Source of the DNA: Glycine soja
Taxonomy: Eukaryota; Streptophyta; Magnoliopsida; Fabales; Fabaceae
Length of the DNA: 64,000 nucleotides
Assembly: GCF_004193775.1 (NCBI RefSeq)
Contig: NC_041011.1
Location: forward strand, 15,346,201 to 15,410,200
Direction: 5' to 3'
Positions 49,949-64,000 of this stretch are shown here, piece after piece. The translations under genes were made by a program, and so were the position numbers. Under the pieces are notes generated by a model. That model was given only the letters and a program-made list of their open reading frames with translations, searched no databases and had not been told where the DNA came from. The stretch's first letter is position 1, and each line of letters starts with the position of its first letter.

Positions 49949-50110
49949 CAAGGTGGCATTGTCATCAGTCCCGATTTATTGTTTTTAAATTACTATGGCC
50001 AATAGTCACAAGAGTAGGAGAAGGTATGGTCTTGTTTTTCAGATCACAAAATATAATAAGTAGAGGGCTTTAATGGAACAATGTGCAAAGGGTATTTTCA
50101 TGGTCTTTTA
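49949..50110. repeat. AT-rich long-period repeat, third partial copy, right part
   Basis: Continues the match to 5890-6060 (GGTGGCATT, CGATTTATTGTTTTTAA, GGGCTTTAATG) that the solo LTR interrupted. Confidence 0.7.
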
Positions 50111-51543
50111 AACGATAGAATTTGACTAAAAAACAATAAAGATAAAATTGCAAATTTTACCCTTTAACAATAGAATTTGGCTAAAATATCAATCAACACA
50201 TTGCTAGTAGGGAATGCAGTCTCCTTAGAAGGTCGTTTCCATTCGAAAAAGTGTACTCCTTTGTAAAAAAAATGGACACGGATGACTTTTTTTGGTCAAC
50301 TTTGGTCAATCTTGCACTACAGGATCCTTTTCGGGGTGGAGAAGATTCATCCTCAGATCAAAAGCCATCTCATCATCAGAAGAAGCATTACCACAATAAC
50401 GAAATTAACATTGAAAGCATCAGAACTATGAATATGACTCGATTTTGCTAGCAATAAGCTAGTTGTATTAATGAGTGGGTAAACGATCTTTACTCATGAT
50501 AGCTCAGACAAAATCGCCAACAACAAAGTCCACTGATTGGCGCTTCTGGTAAGCTTGTAACTCATAATTTTTAGTTGAAATTGTCAATTTTACACATGCA
50601 ATCTTAATTCTCAACACACTTTTTGGATGAGTCTTCCAAGGATTGTGTTGCCTTCTCTAACTTTTCTTCCTTTTCCAGCGATAAGGTAAAGCTACAAAAT
50701 TGAGTCTTCCAATGTTTGATATAAGTTTTGCAAGACCATCTTTAATTCGAATAAGTGGCTTAAAGGTGTAAATGCACAGTCCTTCCAAGCGAGCAACTCA
50801 AAGGTGTAACACCATCTTAGAATTTCGTATGAGCATCTTCAATGAAAATGGAAGACTTGAACGAAAATGGTTGGCTTGCTCCTCATTGTTCTGGGAATAG
50901 ATAAGGATCTATATAATGAGCACAATGTATGAAGGATGGAAAAACTTCAATTTATGTAATCCCAGGTTAAGACTTGTAGTTCACACTAATCAATGACTAA
51001 GAAGCAAGAACCCAGCCATGTTTACAGAAAGGATATAGAAAAAATGACTTTCAAGTCTTCCTTTGAAGAGAAGAAGCAGATTGAGAGTCAATTGACACAA
51101 ACAGATCAAGTCAATATGGTGAATGATACTACTAATACCATATTAATACCAATAATCGTAAAAATTAACAGAGAAAATTTTTCTCCATTATGTAATTGTT
51201 GGTAAAATGATGCGAGAATGATTACAAGTGTTGATCTCACATTTTATAAACAAACTTTCACAATTAGTGATAAAAGAAATAGCAAAATTGAATATTGAAT
51301 ATTGAAATAAAAAATTCTTACTAATTCCAACTAAATGTGTAGTTGCAAATTATCATCTAAAGTTCAAGCATTTATGACATGTTTGATTCTCATTCTAGTT
51401 GTAAATAGAGGAATTAAAAAATATGGAAAAGTTTAACAAGAAATTTGAGGCAACAACAAAATCAAAATGGCATAATAATTAAACAACAATTAAAGGCATC
51501 CCAATATATAGTTTAAGATTGTCTCGTCATTGGTCAATATTAA
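50111..51543. other. Stretch without recognised gene
   Basis: Short open frames (50251-50451 and 50993-51205) show no motif. It ends at the start of the second duplicate copy. If the duplication is tandem, the breakpoint lies at or left of 51544. Confidence 0.4.
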
Positions 51544-52329
51544 TTAGTTCCAATGCTTTTATTTGTCGTACGCCATTTCTTACGCAGCTCCATAATGACC
51601 TGGATACAAGCAAACAAGACCACTAGTTACAAACAAGATATATTAACAATTTATTACATGGTATCTAAAACTCAGAAGTAAACTATAAGTTCAGGTTATA
51701 AAAAAGTAAATATACACTAATTAAGAATAAAAAAGTAGCTTATGATACATCAATGTCATTAGAAGCTCTAATTAGTAAAGTTTTTCTTTTCTTCGTTGTA
51801 GATGTTGAACTCTCTCCTGCTACTGTCTCTTTCTTTTTTACCGAAGTAGTCTTCTTAGAACTATTAATGCAAAAGTTAAAGATATATAGTTGATCAGAAA
51901 TTAAATATACACTAAAAAGTATAAAAATGACTAAATTTATTAGTAGTACCTAGTAAATAAATAGGAGGATTATTAAAAAAAATTATACCTTGTTTTTAAT
52001 GCTTCTTGAACCTCGTTTATGTCTATTTGTTTTGCCTTGTTTTTTGAAACCTCATCTTTCTCCAAATCTTCCAATTCAACACATCCAAATAATTTTCACT
52101 GATCAAATTAACTCATTCTAAAAGTGTAATACATTCAATATTATAAAAACTTTATAAGATAGTAATCAATTATGGTCCCATATTCATTGAATTTGTAAGG
52201 ATCATAATTTATCGAGAATAAGGAGCAATATTTAGCAAGACCAATATAAAAGGAATGTGGATGTTATCTTAATTAACAATTTGGGAAATAACATGTATAA
52301 AGGAAGGTATACATTTGTTCTATAATCAA

Positions 52330-52905
52330 CGCTCCCTCAAATTACTCACACCTACAAAGGATTATGAGAACACAACAAAGATTACATCGGAAGAAAAATA
52401 ATAACAAACACAATAATTTAATGTGGTTCGACACCTCTTACCTACGTCCACGGAACTGTCTCAACAATATTTTCCTATCACATAATTGATTAGAAGATTG
52501 TAATCCACCCCAAATAGTGTATCACTTTACAAACCTGAGTACCACACTCAACGGTTACGAGAAATGATAACACTCTCACACAAAGACACTTTTCTCTCAA
52601 CAAAGTGACTTTGTTTCACAATCTCTCTTTTCACACACACTCTCTTCATGCGTATCTTCTCCATTAATTCTCTTCTCTATTTATAGTGAAGATTGACACT
52701 GACTATAATAAATAAGTTCTCTAGGAAGTTGAAACAAAAACAACTTCCAATTCATCCAATCAAATACGTTTCATCTAGTAAAATGCAATCTTTCACTTTG
52801 TATTTAAACCAGCTAAACCTTTGTGATAAAAATTCAATTCCCACTATGTATTAAATGCACCTTATCTTTTTCGCTTGAAACACTACAATTCTCCCCCTCA
52901 AGCCA
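52330..52905. mobile_element. LTR-like fragment, copy 2
   Basis: Second copy of the block at 780-1355, same content and same uncertainty. Confidence 0.3.
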
Positions 52906-52916
52906 AAAGAGAAATA

Positions 52917-53875
52917 TCCTTCGATCAATTTGAAAGTGAACAAACTCCTCCTCCAACGGAAGTATCTCCCAACACTTCTACAATATTAGAAAACTTCATT
53001 TTCTTCTTCACTTTGCAATCATGGTTTCTCTTCAAGGCTTGTCCATCCAAATAACAAAGGTTATCTTTATTTTTTTGTCCTTGCAATACCAAGTATCTCC
53101 CCTTGTACACCTCATCCAAATTCAAAGTTTATCTTCCAACATAATAGAATAATTCTACACCATAGTTAGCCAAATGATCAGCGCATACATTACTATCTCA
53201 GAAAATATGGGAGCCACATTGATAACACTAAAAGCCTTGAGGACTAAAAGGGAATCCACCTCCAGCCAAAGCTTGCCCTAACCTTTGGAATGAGCTATAG
53301 AAATAGCCAAAACAACTCCCTCTAGTTCAGTTGTAAAGAAAGAAAGATACGCACATATAAAACATATCCTCCTAAGAAAGCACCAGAGTAATCATGAAAT
53401 AACCTACCATAGCGAAGGGAACCATGAAATGATTTTACCAGCCTTGGGTGCATGAATATTGATGTTAAAAGCTTTGATGACCTGAAACTCATTCAAAGAG
53501 GATCTCATACAGCTTGAAGTAAGATAACCGGCCCACAAGCAAAATATGAGCAAACATAAGGATCATTGCTTGCTGCTATGAGACAAAAAGATTATGAAAG
53601 CAGGCTTGATTGTGGCAACTTAAGATCGCCCAAACCACAGAGATAAAACTAGCAAGAACAACATCTTTAGCTTGCGGGCGAACAACTAATTTGCCAACAA
53701 CCAGGATAAGATCCATAGGAGAAGCAAGATTAAAACCATGACCAGTTAAGTTATAGATTATAACCAAGACCAAATCTAATCTCCAACCCAACTTCTTCTG
53801 AAAGAGAGCATACTTTGTGCAAAGCAAGAATGGCCAAAATTCTTTGTAACATTTCATAGAAATGGAAAGACGTTA
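52917..53875 (-). pseudogene. LINE RNase H remnant, copy 2
   Basis: Second copy of 1366-2335. It lacks 68 bases within the RNase H part (between two GGAG repeats), so the stretch after LKAFSVINVAP is lost. A frame of 93 codons at 53576-53857 covers the linker part (GWRLDLVLVIIYN, KDVVLASFISVVWAI). It is dead. Confidence 0.58.
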
Positions 53876-54957
53876 AAAAAAATATATGGAAAATTCTGGT
53901 TGTATACTTTGTAGGAGGTTTATCCATCTTTAGTCATAAGACATGTAAGATGAAGAGAGAGAAAGTATGAATCGTAATAAGAGTCGCACAAAAAAGGTAC
54001 CTTGAAAGAAAAGGTGACATTTGACAGCAACAAAGAAAAACAATATCATGAATAGCTCTGTGGAATATGTGAGAATGTTTGGATTAAGATTTGGATAACA
54101 TGTAGGGATTCCCTAGTTCTTTTATAGTGAATTCAGCTAGATTTCTATGGAACCCACAATACCTTTCAGAGGTATCATTAGGGGGCATTATTTGTCCATC
54201 AAAATCAATTAATTACCTACCAAAGATTGTTTCTCTATACGAATCAATATCCATGTTAGTGTTTGAGCATTCACCTAGATTAAGGATTCTCTTGTGAATT
54301 GCATCACTTGCTCCAATGACAGTAGAATTCGAATCAACAAATATTTTTTTTATTTGAATTCTACTGTCAAAAGATTTTTACATGAACTTTTCATGCTACC
54401 ATGTTTCATATTTTCACAAAGAAATGAGTAAGCAAAACATTTCCTACCTTTGTTTTTCCCTTTAGCCTAACTAGTATCCCATTGTGCATAGCATTATTGT
54501 AACAAGTAGATTTACTCATTTTAAAATGAATGGTTGAATATTTTTTTCACTTTATTGAGTGTTCCCTGGACATTCCAACATCTTTAATCATGTAATTTCA
54601 AAATTTATGCTATTCTTTGTATCGTAAATTTAATTTTTCTACTCTTCCTTCACATCCTCTTGCCAAAAAATATATGGAACACTTTTTCTTGAACATATAC
54701 ATATTCATGATTTCCATTATGCATAAGAATCATATCGAGAGGAAAGATGACATAAAATAATTAAGTAAATCAACATATTATAACTAAGAACCATATTTAA
54801 AATATGCTAGTTAAACATCATAATTATATATTAGAGGCTAAGGACTAACTCACCTCCAATGTCCAAGTTTTGGGTATTCTCATTCTCACTCATTTTCAGA
54901 TTGATGCTCTTGAAAACCCTTTATCAAATCCAACCAAGAATTACAAAATCAAAAATA

Positions 54958-59290
<4,333 letters not shown>

Positions 59291-60763
59291 AATAAAAAAG
59301 TTTATTGGGTCCCATATCTCATTTAATGTTTGTCTCTTGATATTGTAGTTTTCAAAAAAAAAAAATCATCGATTTTTGGATAATTACTTGACAGTTTGTT
59401 GTTTTGCTTGCTGAATTTCGTTTGCTTGGCTCACGTTTTTGTGATTTTGGATTTCGATTTGGAAATTTGGGTTTTCTTTGCCACGATCTCAATTATTTTT
59501 TATTTCATTGTGATTTGATCATTTTTTCCTTTTCCATTTAGGTAATCATGATTGTGTAATAAAGCACGCACATAAGATGGTCATGGTTTGCGAAGCATAA
59601 TTACGACGCTCATTATTTCCGATTTGTTATATCAGTTTTTTGTTCTTCTTTTCTATTTGACTCTCATTCTTGTGTATAAATCACATGAACTTGTTGGAAT
59701 TAGGATTTAATGCTTGAATCTGAAATCACCTTTGTTGTCCATTATTGCTTGATGAAATGTCAATTTGATGTGTGCCTATTTGATGATGTCCATAGAAAAT
59801 CTCTTCTAATGAATTTAAGAACAGATAATTGCACTAAAGAATTTTTAGAGAGAGAGTGTGTATGTAAGAGAAATAGAGAAAGTTATGGATGGTTTTGAAA
59901 TTGAGCTTTGGAAAGTTCTAATATTATGTAAACATTGATCATTTATAAATCAAAATGTTAATCTTGGAAAAGCATGAGTACATGGCATATGATTGTGGTT
60001 TGATCTGACAAGTACCTTCTTGTTGTATGAAGTGCATAAAAAATGAGTGCTAATTGGTTTCATTTGATTAGACTGTTGGCAATACAGGTAAACTTTCTAT
60101 TGCCCCATGAAAAAAGGAGACATTTAACTGTATATCATTTTGTTATTGTTTACTTTATCAAATTACTTTTTATCATGCACAAGTGTGTGTGCACATGCTG
60201 CTCTCAAAACCTATTTGTGATTGAACTTTTGATTTATCATTGTGATAGTCTAGCAAGCCAGTCAGGCTGAATTCCAGGTAGCATTGTAGATTCATAAAGA
60301 AGTTGAGCCAATGTTCATTGGGTAGATACTCATGAATGAGAAGAGCTACACCACTACAAATAACATATCCAATGGGTAGATACTGATGGTCATGCATTTG
60401 ACAAAAAGGAAAAAACATAAAGAAAAAGAATTGTAAAATAAAAATAATGGCAAAAGATATCACTAGAAGTCTAGAACTACAGAGAAAAAAAAAATCATGA
60501 AAACAAAAATATAGCACCAACTAAACTGTACAAGGGCAAAGTAGAGAGTTCTCCGTTATTAATTTTGAAGATCCTTTAAAGATTATTTCTTTCTTCTTAA
60601 TGTTTGACTCCCTATCCAAACAGTTCTGCAAATGGGGCTAAGACATGCATCTATGTTATTAAAATAACTCCTACACACAAGTAGATAAAGCAAAGTTTGC
60701 CACTTCAAAATGACACCCATTTAAAAGAAGGGAAAAGTGTCAATGAAAAAATAAAGGAACCAA
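59291..60763. other. Stretch without recognised gene, copy 2
   Basis: Second copy of 7669-8999. It holds 70 extra bases at about 59555-59625 and small extra pieces near 60110 and 60370-60400. No gene seen. Confidence 0.4.
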
Positions 60764-61250
60764 CACTACTAGAAAAACATGATTTGACGACGCACATTCT
60801 ACGTTGGTGTTGAAGAACCCGTCGTAGTTGTCAACACGGTGGCATTTACGTAATTATATAATATTTTTATGTGGCGCGTTTGTTGTACAACGACATTTGT
60901 CTATAACCCCGTCGTTGTAGTTTTGATGGAAGTCATCAAAGACGGTGCTTGTAGGTACACTGTCCTAGAAATAGTCACATACAAAGTCGGTGTCATTAAA
61001 CACCGTCGTAAATTTTGTTGTTTATATAGTCTCGCGGTAAACACCCTCTCTCGTACCCTCCAAAAACCTAGCGCCCCCACTATTGCCTGAACTACTTCAT
61101 CCCACCATGAACTCCGTCCCGCTACCACCTTGACGTTTTGATTCCTGCCGTGAAGTACTTGAAGCCGAAGTGGACCTGCTGCTCCCACCACCGCCACGTA
61201 GCCGAAGTCATGCCTTTTTGAGTGGCGTTGCCACCTTTCGAGTGTTCCTG
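60764..61250. mobile_element. CACTA-type element end, GACGACG family, copy 2
   Basis: Second copy of 9000-9480, starting CACTACTAGAAAAA at 60764 with the same subterminal CGTCGT-type motifs. Confidence 0.6.
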
Positions 61251-62478
61251 AAGGTAAGGATGTCGAAGTTTTTGAGTTCTATTTTGGAAATGGTTCAATA
61301 TGTTATAGTATTAAGGGTTTTTGAGTTGTTCTTTGGTAATGCTTGAATATGTGATTATCGACTTGTTCACTTGCCTTGACAATGTCATCGTTCAATATGC
61401 AAAAAGGATTTGAAGCAAAATAAGTGAAAATCGTGCCCTTTTATGTTTAATTGTTAGTATTTGAATTGTTTGTGGTTGTACCTTTACTTAAACAAGAAAC
61501 CCTCTTTCCCAATTGGTATCCCATCTGATTTCCAAACATGCTCTAAGACGCTGATATTGAGAAAGTGATTTTCGAACATGCTGCAATCCCTTTCCACTCA
61601 TTGTTCATGTTACTGTACTAGTGTTGTTCACACTTATCGTGGGGAAACTCTGCTCGGGAAAAATGTATTGTTATAACCATCATTTGAAAAAAATAAATTG
61701 TGTGAAACAAGTTACTATAGTATACATCTATCAACTGCAGGCTGCTATTTGGAACTAAGTACGAAAAGGTCACTCATAGAAACTAAGTACAAAACGGTGC
61801 GTATCTTCTGAATCTGAAATACAGTTTTGCATCTGTTTCTATTGGTTCCAGGCTGTTATTATATGGGCTCTCTTCAGACTTTTTCGTATTGTCATATTTC
61901 ATACCTGTGTTTAGTTCAAATTGTCAACTCATAGAAATAATGTTATTTTGTTCTTCAACGCCTGCATAATATTGAAATTATGGTATGCAATTCCTAATAA
62001 TAAAACCAATCTTCATATATTTTTAATTTTAAATAGATATTGTATTTTTATGATAGATGTGCCAACATAGATCCAGAATTCTGGATGTTGATTCTGTCTT
62101 TGTTAACTGTGGCTTGTTAGCTATTGGAAATTTGGTTTTGTACTCATTTTATTAGATTCCAATAAGATTGTCTTAGTGAATGATAACTTTAATCTAGACC
62201 AAAAAAACTATTGGAAATTTGGAATAGGGAAAGAAAGCCATAGAGAATGGGCAACGACATCTTATATCAGTGCATGCGATTTGCCTCTGTGTCCAACTTG
62301 AAAAATTGTGAAGAGTGTAAAATTTATTATCTCCTTAATTAGGACAACATAGCATCACCTTCATATATAGCTAAAAGATGCAATAGTTTGTTACACCTTA
62401 CAAGACAATAGAATAAACACTAGAAATTAGTTTGTTACACCTTACAAGACAATAGAATAAACACTAGAAATTAGTTAC
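61251..62478. other. Downstream flank of kinesin remnant, copy 2
   Basis: Second copy of 9481-10672, including the 44 bp tandem duplication. No second half of the motor is present. A 41-base piece at about 62256-62297 is missing from copy 1. Confidence 0.5.
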
Positions 62479-63853
62479 CTGCTATTTGCAGGTTGATTTA
62501 AAAGAAATGCAACCTCTTTAGCACTATGAACATCCACTACTGTGAGATCAGAAACTTGTGTATTTCCATTTGCGTCATGTTTGATTGTATATTGTTTTCC
62601 AGGAGTACATTTTCCATGCGTGTTGTTGTAGATATCAGATCACGGATCGTTTCATTGTATATTTCCAACATTGACACCTGTAAATTTTGCAAGGAAAACC
62701 TTATCAGCAATTCTGTGTCATATTTAAAATTTTATACAAATTGCAATGGTGAAAAATCAAGAAGAAAAATACTCTGTTACTTACATTTCATATTTCCAGC
62801 CTTGAGGTTGTTGAGACTGCTTTGTTTGAAATATTTGCTCTAATGAACGAGGTATCAAGCCCTTCTCCTCTGGATGTCCTGGCCTTCCCATCATTGTATA
62901 GGTTTTCCCTGACCATGTCTGACCATAGGCAAAGATGCAAACCTGGAAAAGAAAAAACATCACCATATTATTAGACATCAATGTATATAGTATATATATT
63001 GATTTACAAACATTCATGCTAGAAAGGCAACATCCAACACCAAATCTAACAGATAGACATGTGTCTCATAACATTGATATGTCAGAACCAAAGAATCAAA
63101 GGGCAAAGAAGGGCAAAAATACAATACAACATGAAAGTGAGTAGAGAAAATAAAGGGTTTTAGAATTCTGCTTTTCCAAAATTGACTAGTAATAGTGCAT
63201 TAAATGGTTGATCCATATGTATATACGATTTTAAATGAATAGTGCTTTAGAGATAACAGAAGAAATTTGAAATTACCTTGTAACCATCAAGAGCACTTTG
63301 TACAAGCTGTGAAATTTCTACAAAAACTTCTTCTTGTGATGCCTCTGGTGTAAAAACTTTATCAAATGTAAAAGAATGTTTTTGGCCTAAGAACAAAACA
63401 AGAGCAACATGAGTTGATATTTTTACAGCACAATCTAATTCAAGGAAAATGAAATAAGAATTGTTTAAAATACATGATCACAACAGATATACCATTTTGG
63501 GCTAGGTCAATGGCTCGTCCAGAAGTTTCCATTGATGTTGGATAACTGAAAATCTTGCCTTCTGTGCTACAACTTTCATCAGCTAATAAAGGCCTCACTC
63601 GACAGAATACACGAATGTTCCCTTTTAACTCCTGTTAATATGATGATTATTAAGGTGTCAATTATTATTTTATTATTATTATCAACGTTTTGGTTCAGGG
63701 AATTACCAAAATGGTATTATGTAATTTTTTCCTCAGCCTCTCCTCTTCTATAAGTTTATATTCTGCATCTGCTAAGCGTCTTTGTAACTCATTCACAAAT
63801 TTTTGTTGTCCTTTGTACTCTGTCCTTGTCTCGTATGCAGATATATTAGACAC
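62479..63853 (-). pseudogene. Kinesin-14 pseudogene, 3'-truncated, copy 2
   Basis: Minus-strand exons are 63707-63853 (VSNISAYETRTEYKGQQKF, NELQRRLADAEYKLIEEE), 63493-63631 ([11 protein letters not shown]), 63277-63386 ([12 protein letters not shown]), 62781-62942 and 62479-62677. The gene continues beyond the window at the coiled-coil end. The neck and first motor exons have no lesion here, unlike copy 1. Private damage: the P-loop reads GQTWSGKT (Gly to Trp at about 62915), which should abolish ATP binding, and one base is lost near 62608, shifting the frame of the last exon. A stop (TAA 62781-62783) ends the P-loop exon at the same codon as in copy 1. The motor's second half is missing. 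Confidence 0.87.
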
Positions 63854-64000
63854 CTAACAAGGAACAAAATCTATGAATAAGATAAATAATCATCATAATG
63901 TATAAGTCAGGGACCAACAAAAGAATTAAGCAATTAGGTAAAATTTCACATTCTTTATCTAACAAATATATCAAATGGTTCTATACCTAGTAGTATACAA

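Noticed and set aside
50251..50451. 66-codon frame with a His/Lys-rich tail
   Set aside because: No recognised domain and no supporting context; too short to trust.

Overview
The window is AT-rich plant nuclear DNA. The families point to a legume, most likely Glycine: a plant kinesin-14, a CACTA element with AACATCGGTT subterminal motifs, L1-type LINEs whose ORF2 carries an RNase H, and several LTRs. The species is inferred, not shown. No intact host gene is visible. Everything recognisable is transposon sequence, a broken gene or a captured gene fragment.

Layout. Bases 1-12195 and 51544-64000 are two same-strand copies of one segment, about 51.5 kb apart. Each copy holds, in order, an LTR-like stretch, a LINE RNase H remnant (minus strand), an AT-rich long-period repeat with a TG microsatellite, one end of a CACTA-like element, and the same 3'-truncated kinesin-14 pseudogene (minus strand). 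Both flanks run to the window edges, so the whole window may be one and a quarter units of a ~51.5 kb tandem duplication.

Between the copies, 12.6-19.3 kb holds a minus-strand LINE tail, an LTR-like fragment and a decayed RPA1-like fragment. The centre (19856-37197) is a composite CACTA element. From left to right it has a subterminal hairpin array, a minus-strand gene joining a Ptta/En/Spm-type transposase domain to a Ulp1/C48 protease domain, an unusual double inverted repeat made of pieces of one unrecognised gene, a decayed TNP2 transposase, a TG-rich block, two LINEs with an ankyrin exon fragment (KEG-like) between them, a glycosyltransferase-31 exon, and a right terminus. A ~500 bp piece of that terminus also lies directly left of the element, as if two elements had been joined head to tail.

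From 37.2 to 51.5 kb there is a second RPA1-like fragment on the opposite strand, a minus-strand LTR with tandem U3 repeats, another LTR-like fragment, a long stretch with nothing recognisable, a deleted CACTA copy, and a third partial copy of the AT-rich repeat. That repeat is split by a 3055 bp solo LTR with a perfect 5 bp target duplication.

The transposase genes would have formed one autonomous CACTA system: TNP2 for cutting, and the Ptta/En/Spm-type protein for binding the subterminal hairpins. Both now carry stops and frameshifts, so movement would need proteins from elsewhere. The best candidates for a new biological observation are the inverted-repeat cargo of the CACTA element, which could fold into long double-stranded RNA, and the kinesin pseudogene pair, whose shared and private lesions order the events.
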